Both the position numbers and the translations under genes were made by a program. Below are positions 1-10,000 of a stretch of DNA of 51,691 nucleotides, piece after piece (position 1 is the stretch's first letter; each line of letters begins with the position of its first letter). Under the pieces are notes generated by a model that was given only the letters and a program-made list of their open reading frames with translations, had not been told where the DNA came from and searched no databases. Origin of the DNA: Ignavibacteria bacterium (GTDB taxonomy: Bacteria > Bacteroidota > Ignavibacteria > Kapaibacteriales > Kapaibacteriaceae); the NCBI GenBank assembly GCA_947458785.1, contig CANGZU010000004.1, positions 1 through 51,691 of the forward strand, in the 5' to 3' direction.

Positions 1-3
1 AGA

Positions 4-83
4 TGTGGATAACCATGCGTTTTTGTGTGGATTCTATACTGATTTAGATGGTAATTCGGGACTAAACCCCTATTTTATCCACA
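4..83. promoter_or_regulatory. Two perfect DnaA-box-like 9-mers upstream of repeat gene A
   Basis: The bacterial DnaA-box consensus TTATCCACA occurs perfectly on the minus strand at 4-12 and on the plus strand at 75-83. A weaker copy (TGTGGATTC on the plus strand) begins at position 26. The two perfect copies face each other in the AT-rich leader of the first surface gene. They could be DnaA-binding regulatory sites, part of a replication origin lying off the left edge, or chance. No dnaA, dnaN or gidA gene is visible to favour an origin. Confidence 0.4.
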
Positions 84-131
84 TTGACCTTGCAGTGAAA
101 TACTAACTTTACTTTTCATGGAGTTATTGGC

Positions 132-3100
132 ATGAGTTCACAATTCTACAGCGTTTGCAAACGACTTGGGGCACTAGTCGTTGCACTGCTTGTACTTGGG
201 GTGGCCACGAACGCCCAGCCTGGTATTCCTCGACAGATTTCGTACCAAGGCGTCATATATGATGCAACTGGCATCCCATCGTGCGACAGCACATACACGG
301 TGGACTTCGCTATGTATGACGTTGCAGTTGGTGGAGCACCGCTATGGTTTGAGCGTCACATTATCCAGACGAAGTCTGGCATGTTCAGTGTGATTCTTGG
401 GAACACAACGGCACTAAACGTGAACTTCAACCAGCGTCTCTGGCTCGGGCTCTCGGTGAATGGACGCACGGAACTCAATCCGCGAACATTCCTCACCGCA
501 GTGCCGTATGCATTGAACTCAGAGTGGTCAAACATGTCGGGCATGGCTAATGATGTTGCCGACTCTGTGCGCTTGAGGATTCGCGGACGCCTTGCAGCAG
601 TTGCAGGATCCGACATTGATGTCAGCGGCAGCTTGGACAGCATGAACCTCACAATAAAGCCGAACACGGTAGGCGCTGATGAACTCGAAGAACTTCACCC
701 TGGTGTCATTGGTCCATTTGGCTCGGCAACACAGTCGGCAGTGATCACGATCGACCCACAAGGACGTGTGGTTCGTGCCGGACAGGTTCCGATCTCGGGC
801 GTTAGTCCAGGGGGTGCTGCCGGTGGTGACCTTGCCGGTACATATCCCAATCCTACCATCAGAGATGGGGCGATTACGACTGCTAAGATTCCGGATGGTT
901 CGGTCACGGGTGCAAAGATTGCTCCGGGTACGATCGGCACTGCGAACATTGCTGATGGTGCAATTACAGCATCGAAGATCGCCAATGATGCAGTAACCAG
1001 CGCCGCCATCAAGGATGGCGATGTCAATACGATTGATCTCGCAGACGATGCGGTAACGAGTCCGAAGATCAGGGACGGCGAAGTAAGAACACAAGATCTT
1101 GCTAACGATGCAGTAACGACTCCGAAGGTTGTTGATGGTGCTATCACGAGCGCGAAGATGTCGACCATGCAGGCGATTTTCCCTTCTACATATGGTGCGT
1201 CATCAAAGGTCCCACAGTTCACCGTTGACCAAGCTGGTCGAATCACCAACATTCGCGAAGTAGATGTGACAATCGCTCCAGGTGGACTTATTGCTGGGGG
1301 CGACCTTGAAGGCTCATTCCCGAATCCAACGATTGGAACGGGTAGGGTCACCTCGACCAAGATCCTCGATGGAACGATCCAAGACATTGATCTTGCAAAT
1401 GGTGCGGTAACCACACCAAAGATTTCGGACTTTGCTGTAACAGCTCAGAAGATCGCTGACGGAGCAGTCACAGCTGCTAAACTTGAGAACAGCGGAGTTG
1501 GAGTTGGTACGTATGGTTCTCCAACGCAAGTTGGACAGTTCATTGTCGACGCAAAGGGTCGCATCGTCTCTGCTCAGAACGTCCCAATCGCCGGCATGCC
1601 CCCTGTTGGAGTTGCTGGTGGAGACCTTACGGGAACATATCCCAACCCCCTGATCGCACCTGATGCCATAACATCTGCCAAGATCCTTAACGGCACAATC
1701 GCTACGGGTGATATTGCACCAAACACGATCACTAACGAACTCATCGTTGATAATGCGGTTACAACAACGAAGATCGCCGATGGCAACGTGACAAATCAGA
1801 AGTTGGCTGACAACGCAGTTTCAACAATGAAACTCCAGGATGGTTCAGTTACTGGCCCGAAGCTTGCAGATAATGCAGTGACAACAACGAAGATTGCAGA
1901 TGGAAACGTCACAGGAGCCAAGCTCGCCGATGGTGCTGTTTCTACGGCTAAACTTGCTGACGGTGCAGTTACAACGAACAAGTTGGCAGACGGATCAGTT
2001 ACGGCAGCCAAATTAGCCCCTGGTTCGGTCACTGCAGACAAGCTGGAAAACTCAGGCGTTGTGCTCGGCCAATACGGTTCGGCAACACAAGTGGGTCAGT
2101 TTACTGTTGACTCAAAGGGCCGCGTTACGCAGGCTGCAAACATCACAATCAGTGGTGTCGCTCCAGGTGGCCCAGCCGGCGGCTCCCTATCAGGAACATA
2201 TCCAAACCCATCAATTGCTCCGAATGCAGTCAACTCATCAATGATTCAGGACGGTACAGTTTCTGCAGCAGACCTTGCAGATAATGCTGTAACGACGCAG
2301 AAGATTCTCGACGGAAATGTAACGACGTCTAAGCTGGCCGACGGAGCAGTAACAACAGCAAAAATCCAGGATGGAAACGTTACAACAGCGAAACTTGCTG
2401 ATGGTGCTGTAACGACATCTAAGATTGCTGACGGATCTGTAACAGGTGCAAAGCTTGCCCCAGGTTCAGTAACTGCAGATAAGCTCGATAACACTGGCGT
2501 AATCCTTGGGCAGTATGGTTCAGCCACCCAGGTCGGTCAGTTCACGGTGGACTCAAAGGGGCGCATCACTGCAGCTCAGAATGTCACGATAGCAGGCGTC
2601 GCACCGGCAGGTCCTGCAGGCGGATCGCTCACAGGAACATATCCTAACCCATCGATTGCTCCAAGCGCCGTTACCTCGCAGATGATCCTCGATGGAACAG
2701 TTGCAACTGTAGACCTTGCCGATAACGCAATTACGACTGCGAAGATTGCTGACGCAAATGTCACAACCGCAAAACTCGTTGATGGTGCGGTTACGACTGC
2801 CAAGCTTGGTGACAATGCTGTAACGACCGCAAAGATCCAAGATGGCAACGTGACAACATCAAAACTTGCTGATGGTTCAGTTACTGCGGCTAAGCTTGCT
2901 CCCGGATCTGTCTCGGGAGATAAGCTTGAGAACACAGCCGTGGTTGTTGGTCAGTATGGCTCGGCCACACAAGTAGGTCAGTTCACGGTTGATTCAAAGG
3001 GCCGTGTTACGCAGGCTGCCAACATCACCATCACCGGAGTAACGCCGGGTGGAGCAGCTGGCGGTTCTCTCACAGGCACATACCCTAATCCATCTATTGC

Positions 3101-4931
3101 ACAAAGTGCGGTAACATCAGGTACAATCCTGGATGGTACAGTTGCAACAGTTGACCTTGCAGATAACGCAGTAACAACGCCGAAGATTGCCGATGGTAAT
3201 GTGACGAATGCAAAGCTGGCGGACAATGCCGTTACAACGACGAAGATTCAGGATGGTAACGTAACCACGGCCAAGCTGGCAGATGATGCAGTGACAACTA
3301 ACAAGCTTGATGATGGTGCTGTCACAACGGCTAAGATTGCCGATGGCTCAGTTACGTCAGTGAAACTCGCTGACGGTGCAGTTACTGCAGACAAGTTGGC
3401 CAGCACCGCAGTCGTTACAGGTACGTACGGCTCTGCGACAGAAGTTGGTCAGTTCACTGTGGACTCAAAGGGTCGAATTACGTTCGCACAGAACGTTACT
3501 ATCTCTGGCGTTGCACCATCTGGCGCAGCTGGAGGGTCTCTGACTGGAACATATCCTAACCCAACCATCGCGAACAGTGCTGTTACATCGCCAATGATCC
3601 TCGACGGAACAGTTGCAACTGTAGACCTTGCTGACAATGCGGTCACAACAGCGAAGATTGCAGATGGCAACGTCACAACTGCCAAGCTCGCAGACGGCGC
3701 AGTGTCGGGGGCTAAACTTGGCGACAATGCTGTTACCACGACGAAAATCCAAGATGGCAACGTCACCGGTGCTAAGCTTGCAGATGGTGCAGTATCAACG
3801 GCTAAGTTGGGTGATGGTGCAGTAACGACTGCCAAGCTTGCTGATGGTTCGGTAACAGCCGCAAAGCTTGCTCCGGGCTCAGTCACTGCTGACAAACTTG
3901 AGAACTCAGGCGTTGTGCTTGGTCAATATGGCTCGGCAACTCAGGTAGGTCAGTTCACCGTCGATTCAAAGGGTCGCGTGACACAGGCTGCCAACATCAC
4001 GATCACTGGTGTAACTCCAGGTGGAGCAGCTGGTGGAGATCTTACAGGCACATATCCAAACCCATCGATTGCTGCAAACACGATCAATTCAAGTAACATC
4101 GTTGATGGTGCTGTTGCGACCGGCGACATTGCTACAGGCGCAGTTACAACACCACTGATCGCCGATGGTGCGGTAACAGCAGCGAAGCTCTCAACAACAG
4201 GTGTAAGTGCTGCGACATATGGTTCAGCAACACAGGTAGGCCAGTTCACGGTTGATGCGAACGGACGAATCACTGCGGCTCAGAATGTTACGATCACAGG
4301 TGTTACTCCTGGTGGCGCTGCTGGTGGTGACCTAAACGGAACCTATCCGAACCCAACAGTTGATGGTCTCCAAGGTCGTGCGGTCGCAGCTACGGCACCA
4401 ACGAACAATCAGGTTCTAACATGGGATGCTACCGCTAATACATGGAAGCCTGCTGCCGTAACAGCAACAGCCACTTCAATTGGTGGAATTGGCGTTGACC
4501 CTGTTCTCAATCCAAACGACGGAGATGCTCTCACGTATGATGCAGCTCAGAATAAGTGGGTTCCACTCAATCCGACGGCTAACATCAAACAGTTGATTCT
4601 GGGCGAGGGTACCGCAATCAATATCGACTTGCTTCGCGGTGCGGGAACTGTGATCAACAACATCGATATCTCAGATCACGCGTTCTTCCGGATGACGAAT
4701 GCTGGACAAGGCTCCGACATTACGGGATTTGATAACGGTGCGAATGGTCGCGTGATCATCATCATCAATCAGTCCGGCAAGAACATAACGTTCCAAAATG
4801 AGGATGCTCGCTCTGACGCTGACAACCAGCTCATTTTGGGTGTTGCTAACAAGACAATCGGTAACAACCAGTCAATCACATTCATCTATTCTGGTACTCT
4901 GGGCAAGTGGGTCCTCATGGCCACTACCTAA
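132..4931 (+). CDS. Giant secreted repeat protein A (phage-tail-fibre-like modular repeats)
   Basis: This 1599-residue protein has a signal peptide at about residues 1-28 and an N-terminal domain (about 29-130) of the kind found on many secreted FCB-group proteins, with motifs [18 protein letters not shown] and [10 protein letters not shown]. The middle is nine modules. Each starts with a [13 protein letters not shown]-type segment, continues through GTYPNP and then a run of decapeptides such as [10 protein letters not shown]. The last 237 residues form a beta-rich C-terminal domain ending in KWVLMATT, with no T9SS sorting motif. The modules resemble repeats common in phage tail fibres. The ATG at 132 follows GGAG at 120-123. 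It is the first gene of a three-gene module whose second member begins 31 bases downstream. An adhesive or fibre-forming surface role is inferred, not shown. Confidence 0.85.
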   Translation: MSSQFYSVCKRLGALVVALLVLGVATNAQPGIPRQISYQGVIYDATGIPSCDSTYTVDFAMYDVAVGGAPLWFERHIIQTKSGMFSVILGNTTALNVNFNQRLWLGLSVNGRTELNPRTFLTAVPYALNSEWSNMSGMANDVADSVRLRIRGRLAAVAGSDIDVSGSLDSMNLTIKPNTVGADELEELHPGVIGPFGSATQSAVITIDPQGRVVRAGQVPISGVSPGGAAGGDLAGTYPNPTIRDGAITTAKIPDGSVTGAKIAPGTIGTANIADGAITASKIANDAVTSAAIKDGDVNTIDLADDAVTSPKIRDGEVRTQDLANDAVTTPKVVDGAITSAKMSTMQAIFPSTYGASSKVPQFTVDQAGRITNIREVDVTIAPGGLIAGGDLEGSFPNPTIGTGRVTSTKILDGTIQDIDLANGAVTTPKISDFAVTAQKIADGAVTAAKLENSGVGVGTYGSPTQVGQFIVDAKGRIVSAQNVPIAGMPPVGVAGGDLTGTYPNPLIAPDAITSAKILNGTIATGDIAPNTITNELIVDNAVTTTKIADGNVTNQKLADNAVSTMKLQDGSVTGPKLADNAVTTTKIADGNVTGAKLADGAVSTAKLADGAVTTNKLADGSVTAAKLAPGSVTADKLENSGVVLGQYGSATQVGQFTVDSKGRVTQAANITISGVAPGGPAGGSLSGTYPNPSIAPNAVNSSMIQDGTVSAADLADNAVTTQKILDGNVTTSKLADGAVTTAKIQDGNVTTAKLADGAVTTSKIADGSVTGAKLAPGSVTADKLDNTGVILGQYGSATQVGQFTVDSKGRITAAQNVTIAGVAPAGPAGGSLTGTYPNPSIAPSAVTSQMILDGTVATVDLADNAITTAKIADANVTTAKLVDGAVTTAKLGDNAVTTAKIQDGNVTTSKLADGSVTAAKLAPGSVSGDKLENTAVVVGQYGSATQVGQFTVDSKGRVTQAANITITGVTPGGAAGGSLTGTYPNPSIAQSAVTSGTILDGTVATVDLADNAVTTPKIADGNVTNAKLADNAVTTTKIQDGNVTTAKLADDAVTTNKLDDGAVTTAKIADGSVTSVKLADGAVTADKLASTAVVTGTYGSATEVGQFTVDSKGRITFAQNVTISGVAPSGAAGGSLTGTYPNPTIANSAVTSPMILDGTVATVDLADNAVTTAKIADGNVTTAKLADGAVSGAKLGDNAVTTTKIQDGNVTGAKLADGAVSTAKLGDGAVTTAKLADGSVTAAKLAPGSVTADKLENSGVVLGQYGSATQVGQFTVDSKGRVTQAANITITGVTPGGAAGGDLTGTYPNPSIAANTINSSNIVDGAVATGDIATGAVTTPLIADGAVTAAKLSTTGVSAATYGSATQVGQFTVDANGRITAAQNVTITGVTPGGAAGGDLNGTYPNPTVDGLQGRAVAATAPTNNQVLTWDATANTWKPAAVTATATSIGGIGVDPVLNPNDGDALTYDAAQNKWVPLNPTANIKQLILGEGTAINIDLLRGAGTVINNIDISDHAFFRMTNAGQGSDITGFDNGANGRVIIIINQSGKNITFQNEDARSDADNQLILGVANKTIGNNQSITFIYSGTLGKWVLMATT
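717..4220 (+). repeat. Coding repeat array A, modules of 57+10k codons
   Basis: The aromatic codon that opens each module lies at 717, 1191, 1512, 2073, 2514, 2955, 3426, 3927 and 4218. The intervals are 158, 107, 187, 147, 147, 157, 167 and 97 codons. All but the first fit 57+10k, with k between 4 and 13. Modules therefore differ by whole 30-base decapeptide units. The repeats are well conserved as protein but differ at many third codon positions, so they are not recent copies. Confidence 0.9.
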
Positions 4932-4962
4932 TCCAATCACAGTATCAAGGATGAAAACAACT

Positions 4963-5868
4963 ATGAAACACATACTCGTGATTGGTTGTCTTCTCTGCCT
5001 CGTGGGATCAACGATGCAGGGTCAGACAGTCGTAGGCGGGGTTGTTACCAGTGGAGCGACAACTGCGATCCAACTTGGTGACTACCACATGCAAGGGGCT
5101 GTTGGCCTCCCAATTGTTGGCGAAGCGGGTCTCGACCCAATCGTCCGCTCCGGCATCATCAGCCATGGTAACGCCGTGCAGAAGTTCTACGAATCAACTC
5201 TTATTCGAATCGACAGCGTCGTGAAGCAGATTGGCGACACGTTCGCACTCGATGTTCTTTACGGTGCGTCGTGCGCGTTGTTCCAAAGCAACGTGGCATC
5301 CCGCGATTGGGAACTCAAGGTCAGCTTTAACCGGACTGTTCTCGAGCCCCTTCGATATGACTCAATCGTTGATGATGGCGAACGCTACACGATCACTTTA
5401 ACAGGAAACGCTGCATCAAATGGCGGCGTGTTAACACGGCTGCTTCTGATGGGACGCTTGGGGAATGATTCTCTTACTGATGTTCGCCTCGAATCATTTA
5501 GATGGATTGATGCTCAGCGTCAGTACGTGCAATCAACGCCTGGCTCTGTCCTGCTGCGTGGACTCTGCAATACCTACGGTTCTACACGACTTCTCAAAGA
5601 TCCGAGCAAGATGGCTATCCTGATCGCACCGAACCCCGTTACGGGCTCGTCGTTCACCATGCGCACGTATTCCGATCGTCCGCAAGTTGGCACTCTTGTG
5701 GTAACAGACATTCATGGAAACGTGGTGTACACAGCAGACCGGGTGGAGGCAGGATCAACATGGCCGATGACAACTGTTGAGCTTCAGGTTATCCCTGCTG
5801 GTTCGTACACAGTTGCTCTCTTTACGGAAAACGATGTGGTACGAACAACTATGGTGAAGCTGCCATGA
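4963..5868 (+). CDS. T9SS-sorted protein with cohesin-like domain (module A, gene 2)
   Basis: The 301-residue product has a signal peptide ending near residue 20. A short Gly-rich segment (about 23-67) follows, typical of the N-termini of T9SS cargo. A beta-sandwich-like region (about 88-185) has the pattern QIGDTFALDV ... ELKVSFNRTVLEPL, reminiscent of cohesin-type domains. The T9SS type A sorting domain starts at APNPV (222-226). Cys104 and Cys202 are conserved in the paralogue at 11932 and could form a disulfide. The ATG at 4963 is preferred because the signal peptide begins there and AAGGA lies 11 bases upstream; an ATG at 4951 is possible. The stop overlaps the next start by 4 bases. Its paralogue occupies the same slot in module B. 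The function is unknown; a surface anchor or partner for the long repeat protein is inferred. Confidence 0.8.
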   Translation: MKHILVIGCLLCLVGSTMQGQTVVGGVVTSGATTAIQLGDYHMQGAVGLPIVGEAGLDPIVRSGIISHGNAVQKFYESTLIRIDSVVKQIGDTFALDVLYGASCALFQSNVASRDWELKVSFNRTVLEPLRYDSIVDDGERYTITLTGNAASNGGVLTRLLLMGRLGNDSLTDVRLESFRWIDAQRQYVQSTPGSVLLRGLCNTYGSTRLLKDPSKMAILIAPNPVTGSSFTMRTYSDRPQVGTLVVTDIHGNVVYTADRVEAGSTWPMTTVELQVIPAGSYTVALFTENDVVRTTMVKLP

Positions 5869-6788
5869 TATCAAGCTTCTCTCTTGCTCTCATGGCAGCG
5901 TATATGCTTTGCATGACATCGGCATCTGCGCAGCAAACCGATACAACGCATGTGCATGATCACAACCATGGGCACTCACATCAGCATTCAACGAGCAGTC
6001 CTCACCCGCATGACCATTCGCATGCACACGGACACGTGCACGAGCATCAGCATGTGCATGATCACGGTGTACCACATTCGCACGACGAGTTCACGTTAGC
6101 GTTCATAGGCAACCTGGCCACACATAACGCATCATTCAACTCGCTGCCTCCAATCGAAAACTGTTGCACAGGATTCAGCGACAGCAAGGGGCTAGGGTTC
6201 GGCTTTGAGCTTGGATACACAACGCCCCTTACCGCTGATGGCCTTACGATCACCCCACACATCGGCTATTTGAACATGCCCGTGTCATTTGATTCGTATT
6301 CTACCGAGAAGGCGTTTACTGGTGGTGTTGTTTCTGGCGATGCCCTGTTCCGTCACACGCTCGATGTGACATGGACAACCGTAACGTTTGGTGCTCGACT
6401 TGAGTATCCTGTTCTTAGTGGCTTCTACCTTGGATTTGGGCTCGACGGCTACTTCTTTGCAACTGGGTCTTTCCATCAGACAGAGACACTTGAAGAGCCG
6501 TCCAACCTTGTTTTCGAAACGGGCACGCGCGTCCGTTTGGATAGGAATGGATACGTTCGCGGCCAGAATGCCGTCGTGTTCAATGCCACAGGGTCTGCAC
6601 GCATCCGCTTGATTGAAAAGCAACAAGGTTCTGTTGGTGTCGACATCTTCGGACGCTACTCCCTTCCCCTTCAGCCATTGTTCGCCGCCCAAACATGGAA
6701 GGGTATGTCCGGGAATCCACCGGGTAGATTCTTCATCGATTCGTATTCAATATCGATGCTGACGTTTGGAATCGGATTGGTTTTCTAA
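5865..6788 (+). CDS. Outer-membrane beta-barrel-like protein with His-rich N-terminus
   Basis: The 307-residue product has a signal peptide (about 1-23). Residues 29-73 contain 20 histidines in an H-x-H-x pattern. The rest is a predicted beta-barrel: alternating hydrophobic strands, many glycines and aromatics, and a terminal Phe. The motif FNSLPPIENCC (91-101) with adjacent cysteines is kept in the paralogue at 12837, which lacks the His tract. The His tract would lie at the mature N-terminus and could bind Zn, Ni or Cu (inference). The start overlaps the previous stop (ATGA), implying translational coupling. A strong terminator follows. It is not a transporter of a family I recognise. Confidence 0.75.
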   Translation: MISSFSLALMAAYMLCMTSASAQQTDTTHVHDHNHGHSHQHSTSSPHPHDHSHAHGHVHEHQHVHDHGVPHSHDEFTLAFIGNLATHNASFNSLPPIENCCTGFSDSKGLGFGFELGYTTPLTADGLTITPHIGYLNMPVSFDSYSTEKAFTGGVVSGDALFRHTLDVTWTTVTFGARLEYPVLSGFYLGFGLDGYFFATGSFHQTETLEEPSNLVFETGTRVRLDRNGYVRGQNAVVFNATGSARIRLIEKQQGSVGVDIFGRYSLPLQPLFAAQTWKGMSGNPPGRFFIDSYSISMLTFGIGLVF

Positions 6789-6813
6789 AGCGCATAACAA
6801 CACAGATTACCGC

Positions 6814-6849
6814 GCGGGACTTCACGGTGAGTGAAGTCCCGCTTTTTTT
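6814..6849 (+). terminator. Strong rho-independent terminator closing module A
   Basis: A perfect 12-bp stem (GCGGGACTTCAC at 6814-6825 pairs with 6831-6842) with a 5-base loop is followed by seven T residues at 6843-6849. It lies 25 bases after the stop of the third gene of module A, so it should end that transcript before module B. Confidence 0.93.
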
Positions 6850-6867
6850 ATAATCAAATATTAGAAT

Positions 6868-6895
6868 TGTGGACAAGTAACCATGGTTATCCACA
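6868..6895. promoter_or_regulatory. Palindrome with paired DnaA-box-like sites upstream of repeat gene B
   Basis: A perfect TTATCCACA lies at 6887-6895, and a one-mismatch copy in opposite orientation lies at 6868-6876 (TGTGGACAA). Between and overlapping them is the 12-bp palindrome TAACCATGGTTA (6878-6889). The 14-mer TGTGGATAACCATG at 4-17 recurs here inverted (6882-6895). The site lies between the terminator of module A and the start of repeat gene B, in a 254-base spacer that holds no other gene. Confidence 0.45.
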
Positions 6896-7042
6896 GCCAT
6901 GCGCGCGCTACGAGACAGGCTCATCATAATTTTGCGACGCAGGCGTAAAAGCACCGTCGACAAGGGGTTATCGAAATCGGCACTGACGGTCCACGCCACA
7001 TTACATCGAAACAAAACATATTTACACTGTGAGGTTTTTCAT

Positions 7043-10000
7043 ATGGCACAGACGATAGCACGTGGCCTGTTCATGGCGCTCATGTTTGCGGTTTTCATCG
7101 CAGCTGCGTCTATCAGCGCTTTGGCGCAGACGGGCATTCCAAAGAAGATCACGTATCAAGGGGTATTGATCGATACTACTGGCATCCCAGTCTGCGACAG
7201 TGTCTGGACAGTCGACCTCACGGTCTACAATGTAGCGATTGGTGGCACTGGTGTTTGGAATGAACGCCATACAGTTACGACCAGCGGTGGCGTGTTCAAT
7301 GTTATCCTTGGTGAAAAGTCACCACTAAACATTTCATTTGACCAATCCCTTTGGCTCGGCACATCGATCAACAGCCAACCGGAATTGACACCTCGCGTCT
7401 TTCTCACGGCTGTGCCTTACGCACTCAATGCACTCAATGCAAAGTCAGCAGAGATCGCAAGCGCAGTAACGCCGCAGGTTGCTGATTCCATCCGTCAGTC
7501 GATCAACAACCCAACGAACAATATGGGTGATGTACTGATTAATGCCATCAACGGCACTGGAACAACAACAATCAACGCCGCTCGCGTTCAGGGGGCTGCC
7601 TCAGGTGCAGGATCAGACATTACTGTTAACGGCCCACTGAACGCCCTGAACCTCAAGATCAATGACAACACCATTGGTGCTGCTGCTCTGCAGGAGATTC
7701 ATCAGGGTCCGCTCGGACCATTCGGTTCATCCAACACCAGCACTGTGCTTCGAGTCGACGAGCAGGGTCGCGTTACGTTTGCTGAGCAAGTCCCTATCAT
7801 CGGCGTACCACCAGGGGGAACAGCGGGTGGGGAACTCACGGGATTCTACCCGGCACCAACGATTAAAAATGGTGTCATCACTACGGAAAAGATTGCGCGT
7901 GGTGCAGTAACGACAACAGAGCTTGCCGATAATAGCGTTACGACTTCCAAGCTGGTTGACTTCAACGTCACAACACCGAAGCTTGCCGAAGGTGCCGTTA
8001 CATCAGAGAAGATCTCCGGTGGTGCAGTTACAACAACGAAGATCGCCGACAAGTCTGTCACTGAACAAAAGCTTGCAGACTTCGCTATCACTAGCCAGAA
8101 GATTGCCCCTAACACAATCACCGGTGCGAACATCAAGGATGGCTCGATTGGGAGCGATGAACTTTCGCAGATGCCACTCGACGCTGGTCTCTATGGCTCG
8201 TCGACGCTGATCCCACAGATGTATGTAGACAAGTCTGGGCGCATCGTTACGATTCAGAATGTTCCATTGGCTGGCTCGCCCCCTATCGGTCCAGCAGGCG
8301 GCGCGTTGGTTGGCTCCTACCCAAATCCGCAGCTTGCTCTCGGTGTCGTTGGTACTGAGAACATCAAGGACGCAGCGGTAACAACGGCCAAGATTCTTGA
8401 TGGCGCGGTTAGTAATGCCGACCTTGCTAGCAACTCGGTATCGACGGACAAGATCATTGACCGCTCTGTGACGTCACAAAAGCTCATTCCAACGGGTGTG
8501 AATCCAGGTCAGTATGGTTCGTCAACCCACTCAGCAGTTGTAGCTGTCGACTCGTCAGGTCGAGTAGTAACAGCATTTTCAATTCCGATTGCACCAACAG
8601 CTCCGAGTGGTCCTGCAGGCGGGTCATTAACTGGCACATACCCCGACCCACAACTTGGTAACGGTGTTGTCACGAGTGCCAACATCGCTGATGGTACAAT
8701 CCAATCGCTCGATATTGCCAATGGTAGCATTACATCCGCCAAACTGACGACAACAGGAGTTACGTCTGGAATCTATGGCAACGCAACGCAGGTAGGTCAG
8801 GTCACGGTAGATGCTCAAGGCCGCGTAACAGCAGCGCAGAACATCACGATCAGTGGCACAACGCCAGGTGGTGCAGCTGGCGGCGTCCTCTCAGGCACAT
8901 ATCCAAACCCAGGTCTTGGAACTGGAGTTGTAACGTCGAACAACATTCAAGATCTCACGATTACCACCAACGACATAGCTGATGGTGCCATCACCGCTCC
9001 GAAGCACTATCTATCGGGTGTGACAGCAGCAACCTACGGTTCGAACCTGCTTGTTCCTCAGATAACGATTGATGCCCGCGGTCACATCACATCAGCAACG
9101 AATGTTGCTATCTCCGGAATCTCCCCGAGTGGCCCGGCTGGTGGTGTCCTCTCTGGCACATATCCAAACCCTGCCCTTGCCGCTGGTGCCGTTACATCTG
9201 CAGCGATAGCAGATGGTTCAATAACATCTGCAGATCTGGCAGATGGGGCTGTTACAGCAAGCAAGCTGGCCAACACAACTGTTACCGCCGGTTCATACGG
9301 AACGCCAACACAGGTAGGTGCATTTACCGTAGATGCGCAAGGTCGTCTGACAGCAGCATCAAACGTGACAATTTCGGGTGTGACACCAGGTGGCGCGGCG
9401 GGCGGAGTCTTATCAGGGACATATCCGAACCCAACGCTTGCCATCAGCTCTGTGTCATCTGCCAACATTGTAGATGGCACAATAACATCTGCCGACATCG
9501 CGGCTAGCGGCATTGCAACAACCAATCTTGCTGATGCTGCTGTAACCGACGCGAAGCTTTCGGCTACCGGTGTTACCGCCGCAACCTATGGCAGTGCAAC
9601 ACAGGTCGGACAGTTCACCGTCAATTCACAAGGTCGTCTCACCTTTGCCGGCAACGTCACAATTACGGGCACTACACCTGGCGGTTCCGCTGGCGGAGCA
9701 CTCACAGGAACATATCCTAACCCAACGCTCGCAGCCAATTCTGTGAGCTCTAGCAATATCACAGACGGCTCGATCGCAACTGGAGACCTTGGTGATGGCA
9801 TTGTAACACCTGCAAAGCTTTCAAACACTGGTGTTTCTGCTGGCGTTTATGGTTCGTCATCGCAAGTTGGACAGTTTACGGTTGATGCTTCTGGACGAAT
9901 CACAAGCGCAGCCAACGTAACGATTGCCGCTGCAGCTCCAACAGGTGCGGCAGGCGGTGCCCTTGCTGGAACATACCCTAATCCAATTCTTGCAACTGGG

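Noticed and set aside
1-131. Replication origin at the left edge
   Set aside because: Two DnaA-box-like sites alone are too few. No AT-rich unwinding array or dnaA/dnaN/gidA gene is seen, and similar sites recur at 6868-6895.
528-4273. Many long open frames on the minus strand opposite repeat gene A (and likewise 8509-11301 opposite B)
   Set aside because: They mirror the repeat codons, lack ribosome binding sites, and their translations are periodic Val/Ala/Pro-rich sequence with no recognisable domain.
132-4931. A 30-base periodic pattern that could look like a CRISPR or satellite array
   Set aside because: The period is in frame, the units are decapeptides within one open gene, the spacers are not unique, and synonymous variation shows protein-level selection.
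5943-6090. Zinc or nickel transporter or metallochaperone from the His-rich stretch
   Set aside because: The rest of the protein is a barrel-like sequence without transmembrane helices or known metal-transport motifs, and its paralogue lacks the tract.
6899-7042. N-terminal extension of repeat protein B in the same frame
   Set aside because: It would bury the signal peptide behind 48 mostly basic residues, and the ATG at 7043 has a good ribosome binding site and matches protein A.
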